Assembly: GCA_019309045.1 (NCBI GenBank)
Contig: JAFDGZ010000003.1
Coordinates: 21,464-85,463 of the forward strand
Length of the DNA stretch: 64,000 nucleotides
Origin: Deltaproteobacteria bacterium
Lineage (GTDB): Bacteria; Desulfobacterota; Syntrophobacteria; BM002
Reading direction: 5' to 3'
The notes beneath the pieces are model-generated. The model had not been told where the DNA came from, searched no databases, and saw nothing but the letters and a program-made list of their open reading frames with translations. Made by a program: the position numbers and the translations under genes. The number at the start of each line of letters is the position of its first letter. Positions within the stretch are counted from its first letter, which is position 1. Below are positions 54,053-63,238 of the stretch, piece by piece.

Positions 54053-55432
54053 TCACGGACTCAGCAAGGCGACAAATTCAGAAATGCTGGAAAAATCTTC
54101 CACCGCCTTGACAGCAGAGCAGATTCGTTTGGCCCTTCCGGGTCCAAACACTGGATCCGCAACGCTGTGTAATTTTTCCTGCAGTTCCTCCCAGGACATA
54201 GGATTGCGGGGATCGCCTCTGGGGGTGCGAATGGTTTTCTCATAAATTTGCCCTCCCTCTGAGAAAATCTCCACTCGCGACATGAGCTCCCTTTTTACCA
54301 GGGGATAGAGCTTGCTTGCCTCTTCCCACTCCACTATTTCCACCTTGGCGGCTGTCTCCAAGATGCTGTCATCTGAAATGTACTCTTCTCGCGCCCACTC
54401 GGGTCCAGGCTGAATTCCGTGAAGCAGCAGGGCGATCACATATGGGGCGCTGAAGCAGCCGTCAAACGGCGTGGACGGCAAGAAGGTATAATTTTCTACC
54501 ACCTCGTAGAAGGTATGTACACGAATTTTCTGAACTCTTGCCGGAGCTATATCTTTCTCCCGCAGAAGCGCTTGCACCGCATCCAGGCTCGGGTGAATGT
54601 GGCGGCAGGCAGGATAGGGCTTGGTGTGCACCAGAAGCGTATGGAAGCTGTCCATTGACTTTCGCATAGCCTCATAGTCGCATCGATCCGATGAGGCCAT
54701 GATCCAGAAGCCATCTCTGCCGTCGAAGATGGTTGTGTCGGCAACAAAGCCTTCCTTCGCCAACAGAGCAGAGAGCACCCCTCCATACGAGGTCCAGCCA
54801 AAGTTGTTCTTGAGCCACTGGATCTTGCCGTCGATGAAGCCCCATTTTCTCAGGGAAGGCACGGAGGCGTGGATTGCGGCATGACAGAGGGCGTCTCTGG
54901 TCTGTTCGCAGGAGAGCCCCAGAAGTCTGGCCGCCACAGCTGTGGCACAGAAGATCTGCCAGGTATTGATGCCGCGCACCACTTTGGTGCGTTCCGGAGA
55001 CGGCTTGATTCCATTGGAAATGCGAATGCCAACTTCATAGCCCGCAACCACTGCCTCGAGAAAAGCTTTCCCCGGGCTGTCGCAAAGAGAGCCAATGCTG
55101 AGTGCCACAGGAACCACTGTAGAACCAGGGTGGCCGTCGTAGGTGTCATCAAAATCAAGCACGGTCGCCAGATACGAATTGACATAAACCGCATTGAGCA
55201 GGGGCATCCTGCAGCTGGATCCAAGAATTTGCACTTCCGGCAATCCACCCATTGCCGCAAAAAGGTTGATGATTTTGCGCCCCTGTACCGGTCGACTACC
55301 ACCGATCATGCAAGCGATGGAATCAAGGACAAGTTCTTTTGCCTTCACGACCACTTCCTGCGGCAGTTCCTCGTAATTGACTGCCAGGGTCAGTTTGGCC
55401 AGCACCTCACTCGTTCTCAGTTGCTCTTTCAT
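54053..55432 (-). CDS. MmgE/PrpD-family protein
   Basis: A 459-residue member of the 2-methylcitrate dehydratase / cis-aconitate decarboxylase superfamily. Motifs are VLDSIACMIGGSRPVQG, the signature VLDFDDTYDGHPGSTVVPVALS (residues about 93-114), and a C-terminal TPRGDPRNPMSWEELQEKL. Members dehydrate or decarboxylate tricarboxylates; many in catabolic clusters have unknown substrates. No prpB or prpC is present. A terminator separates it from the binding-protein gene upstream, so it may be transcribed at a reduced level or from its own promoter. Confidence 0.9.
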   Translation of the reverse strand: MKEQLRTSEVLAKLTLAVNYEELPQEVVVKAKELVLDSIACMIGGSRPVQGRKIINLFAAMGGLPEVQILGSSCRMPLLNAVYVNSYLATVLDFDDTYDGHPGSTVVPVALSIGSLCDSPGKAFLEAVVAGYEVGIRISNGIKPSPERTKVVRGINTWQIFCATAVAARLLGLSCEQTRDALCHAAIHASVPSLRKWGFIDGKIQWLKNNFGWTSYGGVLSALLAKEGFVADTTIFDGRDGFWIMASSDRCDYEAMRKSMDSFHTLLVHTKPYPACRHIHPSLDAVQALLREKDIAPARVQKIRVHTFYEVVENYTFLPSTPFDGCFSAPYVIALLLHGIQPGPEWAREEYISDDSILETAAKVEIVEWEEASKLYPLVKRELMSRVEIFSEGGQIYEKTIRTPRGDPRNPMSWEELQEKLHSVADPVFGPGRAKRICSAVKAVEDFSSISEFVALLSP

Positions 55433-55636
55433 TTATGTAGGAATCTCCCGAATAAGAGTTGATGGCAGCTTTGCACCGCGAAAATTGATCTTGACAAGGG
55501 AAGGACAAACCCTTCTCCGGAATCACTCCCATCGAGGGCTCGATTGAAGCTTGCTCCTCCCATCATCCGGACCGCAACAATTATGGACAGACAAAACCAG
55601 CAACTCGAGAATACGGTCTAAACAACTTTTGCCTTG

Positions 55637-55686
55637 AAAAAGCGAGATAGAGCAGGAACCACATCTTCCAGGCCTGCCTATCTCGC
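55637..55686 (-). terminator. Terminator after binding-protein gene (system 3)
   Basis: On the minus strand GCGAGATAG (55686-55678) pairs with CTATCTCGC (55650-55642), extended inside by GCAGG/CCTGC, followed by five T. It stands 32 bases after the stop of the substrate-binding protein gene and before the MmgE/PrpD gene. Confidence 0.8.
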
Positions 55687-55717
55687 CATTATGGGAGCAG
55701 ATCAATATATTGCTCTA

Positions 55718-56950
55718 CTATCTCTCCTTCCAGCCGGGAATCGGGTATACGACCTTGCCTGTGGCCACTTCTTCAGGGTAGAGCAACACAAGGCCCTGTT
55801 TGCCGCCCTTTTTCTGCACTTGCGTCACCACGAAGGGCATCTTCAACTGCTTGCCTGCCTCGTCGATGGCGTAAGGTCCAGTCATGACCGTAACTTTGTC
55901 TGAAAGCTCCAGGGCAGCTTGCTTCAGCTTTGCTGCATCCAGAGAGTTGGCAGTCGTGATGAATTTTTCCAGGAGCACGCCTGCGCCATAGGCAAGAGAC
56001 GTCTGGAAGTCGGGTGGATTTTCTGCATTTGGAAACTTCTTCTTGAACACCTTTTCGAATTCCACCCGCGAAAGCCCTGCATTGACCTTCCAGTTCAGGC
56101 TGTCGTGATACAGGGTGTGGCCGAAAATATAGAGGCCGTCATCCCCCAGATCCGCCCACTGCGGCATGCCCGAATAGACCATGTAAACATAGGGAAACAT
56201 GAGGTTTGCTTCCTTCATCTGGCGAATCATTGTCTTCTGATCATCCATGTAAGCAGAGGCGTAAAAGGAGTCCGGCCTGGTCATTCTGACCTTCTGCAGC
56301 AGCATGGTAAAATCCTTCGTCCCCGGCGAATATTTTTCATAAAGGGTGACTTTGATGCCCTTCTCCTCTGCCAGCTTCTTGGCATACTTGGCGAGTCCTG
56401 CAGGGAAAGGTTCATCCACGTAGATGATGGCCATCTTCTTGACTCCCAGAGTCGCCATGTGATCCACTTCAGGCTTGGGCATAAGAGAGACCGGAGTTTC
56501 GGTGGCAGAGACAATGTACTTGTAGCCCTGGGCGTAGATGGCGTCCGAGGCGGCCGACCAGATGACCAGCATCTTGCCATGCTTTTCGGTGATCGCTGCT
56601 GCCGCGCCCGTAAGCGTTGAACCGAAGGGCGCAAAGCAGACATCCACTTTGTCTTCGTTGATAAGTTTTTCATAGAGTTTGACAACCGTTTCTTTGTCGC
56701 TCCTGTCGTCGTAGTAGACAAGTTTTACGGGAATCTTTTTGCCGCCAAGGGCTATGCCGCCCTGTTTATTGACCTGGTCCGCCCAGATTTCTACACCCTT
56801 GAACCCCTGTGAGGAGGCAAAGGTGTATTTGCCTGTCGTCGAAATGGTAAGGCCTATTTTGATCACATCCTTGGTCCAGCCCGTATTCGACCCCACAAGC
56901 AACACACACAGGGAAAGAACCGCGAGCATAACAAAAAATTTCTTCTTCAT
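55718..56950 (-). CDS. Liv-type ABC substrate-binding protein (system 3)
   Basis: The frame from the Met at 56950, after GGAGGT, gives 410 residues. A signal peptide (KKKFFVMLAVLSLCVLLVG) is followed by IKIGLTISTTGKYTFAS, GGKKIPVKLVYYDDRSDKETVVKLYEKL and FAPFGSTLTGAAAAI. It resembles the binding protein of system 2 (shared YYDDRSD and TTGK/SASGK elements), so their ligands may be related. It comes after livF in the cluster, the reverse of system 1. Confidence 0.92.
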   Translation of the reverse strand: MKKKFFVMLAVLSLCVLLVGSNTGWTKDVIKIGLTISTTGKYTFASSQGFKGVEIWADQVNKQGGIALGGKKIPVKLVYYDDRSDKETVVKLYEKLINEDKVDVCFAPFGSTLTGAAAAITEKHGKMLVIWSAASDAIYAQGYKYIVSATETPVSLMPKPEVDHMATLGVKKMAIIYVDEPFPAGLAKYAKKLAEEKGIKVTLYEKYSPGTKDFTMLLQKVRMTRPDSFYASAYMDDQKTMIRQMKEANLMFPYVYMVYSGMPQWADLGDDGLYIFGHTLYHDSLNWKVNAGLSRVEFEKVFKKKFPNAENPPDFQTSLAYGAGVLLEKFITTANSLDAAKLKQAALELSDKVTVMTGPYAIDEAGKQLKMPFVVTQVQKKGGKQGLVLLYPEEVATGKVVYPIPGWKER

Positions 56951-57022
56951 GACCACACCTCCTGCAAAAAAGGTTTGCATTTTTCGAGGACTCTCGCCAG
57001 GAACATGCGAGAGTCATCTCCC

Positions 57023-57739
57023 CTACTCCAGCCATCCTTTGATCAGTTCTTTCAGGCCACCTTCAAATTCTTCTTTGCTGCCGCTGATCTTGTTTTCACC
57101 AAGCTCCAGCACGTAGATGGCGTCAGATATTTCAAAGGCTTGCTTGACGCGTTGGTCAACAATGACAAAGGTCACTCCTTCACTTTTGAGATCGAGTAAA
57201 GTGGCGTAAATCTGGTTGGCAATCTTAGGAGCCAGAGTTGCGGTCGGCTCATCCAGTAAACAGACGTCGGGGTCGGTAAGAAGGCATCTGCCGATTTCCA
57301 GAATCCTTTGCTGGCCGCCGCTGAGGAGGCCGGCCGCTTGCCTGCGCTTTTCGGCAAGAATCGGGAAGCGCTCGAAAACTCGAGCTATGGCCGATCGTAC
57401 CCTCTTTCTGTCTCGCTTGAAAATCCATGTGCCGAGTTCCAGATTTTCCTGCACAGTGAGATCAGGGAAAAGGCTTCGAAACTGGGGAACGTATGCTATT
57501 CCCTGCCTGATGAAATCATGCACCCTGAGATGGCTGATCTGTTGGCCTCGAAAATAAATGGCTCCGCCTGTCGGTCTCAGCAGTCCATAGAGCGCCTTGA
57601 GAAGCGTTGACTTCCCAGCCCCATTGGGGCCGATGATGCTCGTGATGGACTGCTCGGCAACTTCCACAGAGACGCCTTTGAGGATGTTGATATCCCTGTA
57701 GTAGGCCACGCTCAGGTTTTCAGCTTTGAGCAGAACCAT
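57023..57739 (-). CDS. livF: Liv-type ABC ATPase LivF (system 3)
   Basis: A 238-residue ATPase with Walker A GPNGAGKSTLLKALYG, signature LLSGGQQRILEIGRCL, Walker B CLLDEPTATLAP and a His-less H-loop region reading IVDQRVKQAF, where LivF usually has EQN. The start lies two bases from the livG stop. It precedes the binding-protein gene. Confidence 0.92.
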   Translation of the reverse strand: MVLLKAENLSVAYYRDINILKGVSVEVAEQSITSIIGPNGAGKSTLLKALYGLLRPTGGAIYFRGQQISHLRVHDFIRQGIAYVPQFRSLFPDLTVQENLELGTWIFKRDRKRVRSAIARVFERFPILAEKRRQAAGLLSGGQQRILEIGRCLLTDPDVCLLDEPTATLAPKIANQIYATLLDLKSEGVTFVIVDQRVKQAFEISDAIYVLELGENKISGSKEEFEGGLKELIKGWLE

Positions 57740-57741
57740 GG

Positions 57742-58455
57742 TCAGCTTCCAAGATACGCTTCGATGACTCGTTCGTCGGCCTTGATCTCTTCTTCTGAGC
57801 CGTGCGCAATGACCCTGCCGAGATCAAAGACATAGATTTCATCGGAAAGCCTGTAGACCGACTTCATATCATGGCTGATCAAAATGAACGTCTTGCCCTG
57901 TTTCTTCATTGTCCTGACCTGTTCGAAAAATAGGGTCTTGAGTTCCGGGTGCACTCCGGCAAACGGTTCGTCAAGGAGGACAAGCTCCGGGTCGCGCATC
58001 CACAGCCGCAGGAGTTCCAATAACTTCTGCTGTCCACCGGAGAGTTCCTCCGCCAGACTGTTTTGCAGGTCCAGCATGCCCACCTGCTCCAACAGGTCCA
58101 GGGCTTCACGGTGGATCTGTCGGTTGGACTTGTTGGAGTCCAGAACCGAAGCCAGTATATTGTCCACGACCGTGACTCTCTTGAAAACTCGCGGAATTTG
58201 AAAGGTACGCCCTATGCCAAGTTTTGCTGTAATATGAGGGCGCTGCCCGGTAATGGCCTTTCCCTTGAAGCGCACTTCACCCTTCTCCGGCCTGTAAATA
58301 CCGTTGATGCAATTGAGAAGAGTGGTTTTGCCGGAGCCGTTGGGACCGATGACCGCGGCAATGGTGTTCTCAGGCACCGACAGGCTGATGCCGTCTAGAG
58401 CTCTGACTCCACCAAAGGTTTTTACGAGGTTTTCGATTTCGATCAAATATGCCAT
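57742..58455 (-). CDS. livG: Liv-type ABC ATPase LivG (system 3)
   Basis: A 237-residue ATPase with Walker A GPNGSGKTTLLNCINGIY, GIGRTFQIPRVFKRVTVVDN (LivG insertion), signature LSGGQQKLLELLRLW, Walker B LVLLDEPFAGVHP and H-loop ILISHDMKSVY. It is a little shorter than most LivG proteins but complete, ending AYLGS. The gene sits between livH and livF. Confidence 0.92.
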   Translation of the reverse strand: MAYLIEIENLVKTFGGVRALDGISLSVPENTIAAVIGPNGSGKTTLLNCINGIYRPEKGEVRFKGKAITGQRPHITAKLGIGRTFQIPRVFKRVTVVDNILASVLDSNKSNRQIHREALDLLEQVGMLDLQNSLAEELSGGQQKLLELLRLWMRDPELVLLDEPFAGVHPELKTLFFEQVRTMKKQGKTFILISHDMKSVYRLSDEIYVFDLGRVIAHGSEEEIKADERVIEAYLGS

Positions 58456-58474
58456 TTTATGCCCGGGCCGATTC

Positions 58475-59371
58475 TCAAATTCTGGTCGTCACTCTGCCCA
58501 AGAGTCCCTGTGGACGGATCATTACCATCAGAATGAGGATGACAAAAGCAACCACAGGCGACAGTGCCACCGGCATGAAGACCGCACTGACGCTTTCTGC
58601 CAGACCGTAAACAACGCCCCCCAGCAGGGCACCCAGAGGCGTTCCGAGGCCGCCGAGGACGATCACCACAAAGGCAATCAATGTGTAGGACTGCCCCATC
58701 ACCGGTGTTATGGCAGGAAATGTCAGGGTAATGAGACTGCCGGTAATCGCCACCAGTGCCAGGCCGATGCCGAAGACCACCGATGACAGCCGGTGAGCAT
58801 CAATTCCCATTATGGACACCGCTTCCCGATTCTGGATGATGGCGCGCACCGCCTTGCCAGCATAAGTCCTGTAAAGAAAGAGGCTGATTATTAGAATGGC
58901 GCCCAGACAAACCCCTGCACTGAGCAACCTTCCCATGGGCACAAAGATGTCGCCGATGAACACGGACAATTTGTGAAAAGGGAATGGGATGTTCCGGGGA
59001 TCGGCTTTCCAGATGAGCAGGATGACAGAGGTGATTACCAGGGAGACGCCAAAAAATGTCAGAAACGAGGCCATCTCAGGATCGTCTGAACGCCTGAGCC
59101 GCTCCCCGAATATGGCGTGCAGCACCATGCCGAGTATGAAAAACAGAGGGGTGATCAGCAAGATGCTTTCCAGAGCATCGATGTGATAGGAGCGATTCAA
59201 GGTGAAAGTCAGATAGGCAGCCAGCATCATGAATTCGCCGTGAGCAAAGTTGACAATGCGCATGACCCCATAGATGATGTTCATGCCGATGCCGACAAGA
59301 CCATAGATGACGCCCACCAGGATGCCGGAAATGACGGCTTGAGTGATCATTGTCAACATGAAATCATTCAT
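58475..59371 (-). CDS. livH: Liv-type ABC permease LivH (system 3)
   Basis: A 298-residue permease with VGIGMNIIYGVMRIVNFAHGEFMMLAAY, the cytoplasmic loop RAIIQNREAVSIMGID, and TLIAFVVIVLGGLGTPLGALLGGVVYG. Eight hydrophobic segments are visible. It lies 57 bases after livM. Confidence 0.93.
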   Translation of the reverse strand: MNDFMLTMITQAVISGILVGVIYGLVGIGMNIIYGVMRIVNFAHGEFMMLAAYLTFTLNRSYHIDALESILLITPLFFILGMVLHAIFGERLRRSDDPEMASFLTFFGVSLVITSVILLIWKADPRNIPFPFHKLSVFIGDIFVPMGRLLSAGVCLGAILIISLFLYRTYAGKAVRAIIQNREAVSIMGIDAHRLSSVVFGIGLALVAITGSLITLTFPAITPVMGQSYTLIAFVVIVLGGLGTPLGALLGGVVYGLAESVSAVFMPVALSPVVAFVILILMVMIRPQGLLGRVTTRI

Positions 59372-59428
59372 CAGAACAACCTAGTGACCCCGGGCGTCTC
59401 TCAGGCAAGCAACGCGCCTTCCACACCT

Positions 59429-60367
59429 TCACTTTACAATCTGTCGCAGAACAGGCCATCTCTGAAAAGCCGAGCCAACAATGCCGCGCGGCAGAAAAAG
59501 CATCAGGAGAATGATCAGCACCCCCAGCACCATCAGGTTCAACACTGGAAATCTTGACCAGATAAAATCGTCGACGCTGTACAGGCAGACGGCACCCAGA
59601 ACTGGCCCGGTCACTGTGCCGAGCCCACCGAACATGGAGTAGACAATGGCCTTTGTGGTGATCATCAGATTAAAAGAAGTGTCTGGATCGACAATAGCTG
59701 TGTACCACGCCTCGATTCCGCCCGCCAGTGCTGGGAGAACCGCAGCCAGAATCCAGGCCTTCAGTCGACAGCGCGGCACATTTATTCCCAGAGTCTCCGC
59801 TGCGGCTTCATCGTCGCGGATGCAGCGGAGAGCAATTCCCAGCCGCGCCCGCGATAAATAAAAGGAGATGGCAACTGTGATCGCCATCAAGACTAGCATG
59901 AAGTAATACCCGACCAGAGGTTTGTACGCTTTTGAAAGCGTGATGCCAAAACTCCCGCCAGCCCATTGTGAAGGCAGGTTTGAGACGACAATGCGCAGCA
60001 CCATTGCACAGCAAAAATTGACGATGGCAAAGTAAATGCCCTTCAAACGCAGGGTGGGGGCAAAGAGCAGTGAGGCAAGCCCCCCGGCTGCGCCTGCAGC
60101 GAGGATGGCCACGGGCATCGGCACGTGCAGGCGGCTCCACAAGACAGCTGTCACATAGGTGCCAATGCCATAAAACATCACATAGCCAAAAGGCAAATAG
60201 CCCACATATCCATAAATAATATTGAAGGAGCTGGCGAGGGTGATCCAGAAAAGCATATAAAAGACAAAGGGAATGCTCACAGGTAGAGCAGGCGCCGCAA
60301 TCAAGGCGAACAGGCCCCCCGTGATCAGAATCCAGACAAACTTCGAATGGGCGGCAATCCTGTTCAC
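59429..60367 (-). CDS. livM: Liv-type ABC permease LivM (system 3)
   Basis: A 312-residue permease with FNIIYGYVGYLPFGYVMFYGIGTYV, TLRLKGIYFAIVNFCCAMVL, GGSFGITL and the loop LRCIRDDEAAAETLGI. It starts at GTG after GGGGTGA. It is the first transporter gene of the cluster, 233 bases after the glutamine-synthetase-like gene; that gap holds no terminator I can support. Confidence 0.92.
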   Translation of the reverse strand: MNRIAAHSKFVWILITGGLFALIAAPALPVSIPFVFYMLFWITLASSFNIIYGYVGYLPFGYVMFYGIGTYVTAVLWSRLHVPMPVAILAAGAAGGLASLLFAPTLRLKGIYFAIVNFCCAMVLRIVVSNLPSQWAGGSFGITLSKAYKPLVGYYFMLVLMAITVAISFYLSRARLGIALRCIRDDEAAAETLGINVPRCRLKAWILAAVLPALAGGIEAWYTAIVDPDTSFNLMITTKAIVYSMFGGLGTVTGPVLGAVCLYSVDDFIWSRFPVLNLMVLGVLIILLMLFLPRGIVGSAFQRWPVLRQIVK

Positions 60368-60600
60368 TTTTCACCCCGGTTGTTCCGAAACTCACGGCGC
60401 CTGTATGCTGTACAGGCAAAACTTGTCAGGTCAGCACTGAGAGCGCCCCTAAAATGGCAGCGGCAACAGACAATCCTGCTGCTTTCTGCTCAGAGATCCA
60501 CACCTCGAGGAGGTCCGGCACGGAAATGACTGTCATGGCGAGCCGCACTCAGGGAACGTAAACTGTGCAAAACAGGGGCTGTCGAGTTGAGCTCACCAGA

Positions 60601-61929
60601 CTAGACGTTCAGGTATTTTTCCAGCTCCCAGGGGTGGATCGCGGTGGCAAATTCTTTCCATTCCTTTTCCTTGAGAGCCACAAACTGCTGCAAGAGCTTC
60701 TCTCCCAGTGCACTGCACAGCACTTCGTCAGCTTGCAAGGCCTGCAAAGCTTCTTTGAGATTCTCCGGCAGCTCGGCTATGTCTTTTTCTTTTCTCTCCT
60801 GTGCTGTCATGGCGTATACATTATCGTTGATGTAGGGCGGCGGCGTGAGCTTCCTGCTGATGCCATCCAGCCCGGCCACCAGGATGGCGCCAAAGGCCAG
60901 ATAGGGGTTGCAGGAAGAATCCGGATTGCGGCTTTCAATTCGCCTCGCCCCGGGGCTTGAAGCGGGAATGCGCAGCAAACTCGAACGGTTGTTGAATCCC
61001 CAGCAGACATAAACCGGCGCTTCCCAACCCGGCACCAGCCTCTTGTATGAATTAACCGTGGGATTGGTTATTGCTGTAAGCGCGCCAGCGTGCACCAGCA
61101 GGCCGGCAATAAAGTGGAGTGCCGTATCTGAGAGATAGTTCTCCTTGTCTTGATCGTAAAAAAGATTGACGCCGCTCTGGCTGTCCCGCAAATTGAGATG
61201 GACGTGCATGCCGCAGCCGTATGTCCATACAAAAGGCTTGGCCATGAAGGTAGCGATGAGTCCCTTTTCAGCCGCAAAATACTTTACCACCTGGCGGTAA
61301 GTGATGGTGTTGTCTGCGGTGGCAAGGGCATCTGCATGGGCAAAGTTGATTTCGCTCTTGCCGTTGGGCACTTCGTGATGACTCTTTTCGCAGACGATGC
61401 CCACTGAATCCAGGGCCCGGCTCAAATCCTTTCGAAATTCAGCGCTCTTGTCGTAGGGAGGTATGTCGAAATATGAGCCTCGATCGTGCGGCAAGTAAGC
61501 TCCCTTTTCATCTTTTTCCAGTAGAAAGAACTCGATTTCTGGAGCAAGCAGCAAATCCCATCCCGGGCCAAACTCCCTTTTCATCTTGCCGACCATTTTC
61601 TTGAGCCAACTTCTGGGATCGCTTGGAAATGGCTGTTCACCGTCGGCCGTGTACACGTCACAGATGAATCGAGCCGTCTTGTTCTCTTTCTCCCCCCAGG
61701 GCAGAACTCGATAGGTGGTCAGATCAGGTTTAAGACAGAGATCGCTTTCGTTTACCGGAACATACTTGCATGACGAGCCGTCAAAGCCAATGCCTTCTGA
61801 CAATAGAGCCTCGAGTCTTCGGGCAGGATGAATGACTTGCCTGATCACCCCGTCGATGGTCGTAAACTGGAAGGCAATGAATTGTATCTCATCCTTGGCG
61901 ATCTGCTGGGCAGCCGACTGCACGTCCAT
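60601..61929 (-). CDS. Glutamine synthetase-family ligase (divergent)
   Basis: A 442-residue GlnA-type protein. The N-terminal beta-grasp ends in GIGFDGSSCKYVPV. The catalytic domain has APEIEFFLLE, HEVPNGKSEINF, GCGMHVHLNL, NPTVNSYKRLVPGWEAP and RIESRNPDSSCNPYLAF. In true glutamine synthetase the second motif is EVAPGQHEI; here Gln and His are Lys and Ser, and no adenylylation Tyr site is visible. This suggests gamma-glutamylation of an amine other than ammonia, as in PuuA or GlnA3-type enzymes. It is 13 bases from the amidohydrolase gene, in one operon. Confidence 0.88.
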   Translation of the reverse strand: MDVQSAAQQIAKDEIQFIAFQFTTIDGVIRQVIHPARRLEALLSEGIGFDGSSCKYVPVNESDLCLKPDLTTYRVLPWGEKENKTARFICDVYTADGEQPFPSDPRSWLKKMVGKMKREFGPGWDLLLAPEIEFFLLEKDEKGAYLPHDRGSYFDIPPYDKSAEFRKDLSRALDSVGIVCEKSHHEVPNGKSEINFAHADALATADNTITYRQVVKYFAAEKGLIATFMAKPFVWTYGCGMHVHLNLRDSQSGVNLFYDQDKENYLSDTALHFIAGLLVHAGALTAITNPTVNSYKRLVPGWEAPVYVCWGFNNRSSLLRIPASSPGARRIESRNPDSSCNPYLAFGAILVAGLDGISRKLTPPPYINDNVYAMTAQERKEKDIAELPENLKEALQALQADEVLCSALGEKLLQQFVALKEKEWKEFATAIHPWELEKYLNV

Positions 61930-61942
61930 CTTTGCTCCTTTT

Positions 61943-63217
61943 TCAGCTCTGGTCCAAGATCAAAAGGGTCTTTAGCAGTGTCTGCGCGCCCCTGCGGAGA
62001 TTCTCGGTCTCCGTGTGCTCCTGAGGACAGTGGCTGACGCCATGCCTGCAGGGAATGAAAATCATCCCGGATTCAGTAATGCTGGTCATGTGAGCCGCGT
62101 CATGACCTGCCATGCTGACCTCTTCCAATGTGCCATATCCCAGGAAGCGGGCCGCCTCTTGTATGGCGCCCCTCACTTTGTCCGAAAAGTGGGTAGGCTG
62201 CGTGGCGTAGAGTTCTTCGAGTTGAACCGCCACCAACCGCCTGGTCTGTATTGTGCGGGCTGCCTCCTCAATGGCGCAAGAAATGCGCTGGATGCTCGCA
62301 GGATCAAAGCTCCTGACTTCTGCATCCATTTCCACCGCCTCCGGAGTGATGTTGATGGAATTGGGGAAAACATTGAGGCGCCCGATGGTGGCAACCGCCC
62401 TGCCCTGTTCGCTGCGGGCGGCGTCCTCCAGGGCGAGCACCAGTTCCGCTGCCGCACAGAGCGCATCCCGGCGATCAGCCATGGAGGTCGTGCCGCAATG
62501 GCTGGCCTCCCCTTCTATGCGGATGTGCTTTCGCTTGATTCCTGTAATGCCTGTTACGATGCCGATGTCTTTTTGCAGCCTTTCCAGATGGGCCATCTGT
62601 TCTATGTGGAGCTCCACGAAGTAGGCGATCTTTCCCGGCGCAATCTGGGCTTCCTGCAAGCGATCCAGGTCTCCCCCCAGAAAAGCAACCGCATCGCGTA
62701 AACTCCTTCCCTGATCATCGTAGAGTTCCAGCAGTTCTTCTTTTTTCAGTTTGCCAGCTACTCCCCGGCTGCCGAAAGTCGACAGACCGAAGGGATTCGG
62801 CTCTTCCGAGGAAAAAACCACCAGCTCAAAGGGGTGCTGCGTCAGAATTTCCAGCCGGTCCAGTGCCCTGAACGCTTCGAGAGCGCAGAAGACTCCTGCC
62901 GGCCCATCGTACTTCCCGCCGTTTCTCACCGAATCCAGATGCGAACCGCTCATGATGACCGGGGCGTCCTCGAGGCGTCCCTCTCTCCTGGCAAAAATAT
63001 TTCCCAGTGGATCCAGGCGCACCTCAAGATGCAACTCTTCTTCGGCAATGCGAATAAAGAGGTTGCGAGCTTGCAGGTCTTCCTGGCTGAAGGCTATACG
63101 GGTCACCCCCCCGGCATCGTCTCTGCCAATGTCGGCGAAGGTCTCGATGAGCTCATGCAGTCGTTCGCCATCCAGAGAGTTCTTGATCTGCTCGGCAGTG
63201 ACTTGTAGGTCTCTCAC
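61943..63217 (-). CDS. M20-family amidohydrolase (allantoate amidohydrolase / N-carbamoyl-amino-acid hydrolase type)
   Basis: A 424-residue metallo-amidohydrolase. Metal and substrate motifs are in order: SGSHLDSVRNGGKYDGPAGV, FSSEEPNPFGLSTFGSR, ELHIEQMAHLE, GEASHCGTTSMADRRDAL (dimerisation lid) and SMAGHDAAHMTSI with a terminal CRHGVSHCPQEHT. Members cleave carbamoyl groups from ureido acids and release ammonia and CO2. The exact substrate (allantoate, ureidopropionate, N-carbamoyl amino acid) cannot be decided. It is coupled to the glutamine-synthetase-like gene. Confidence 0.9.
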   Translation of the reverse strand: MRDLQVTAEQIKNSLDGERLHELIETFADIGRDDAGGVTRIAFSQEDLQARNLFIRIAEEELHLEVRLDPLGNIFARREGRLEDAPVIMSGSHLDSVRNGGKYDGPAGVFCALEAFRALDRLEILTQHPFELVVFSSEEPNPFGLSTFGSRGVAGKLKKEELLELYDDQGRSLRDAVAFLGGDLDRLQEAQIAPGKIAYFVELHIEQMAHLERLQKDIGIVTGITGIKRKHIRIEGEASHCGTTSMADRRDALCAAAELVLALEDAARSEQGRAVATIGRLNVFPNSINITPEAVEMDAEVRSFDPASIQRISCAIEEAARTIQTRRLVAVQLEELYATQPTHFSDKVRGAIQEAARFLGYGTLEEVSMAGHDAAHMTSITESGMIFIPCRHGVSHCPQEHTETENLRRGAQTLLKTLLILDQS

Positions 63218-63238
63218 GATTCTCGTTATCCCGCTAGT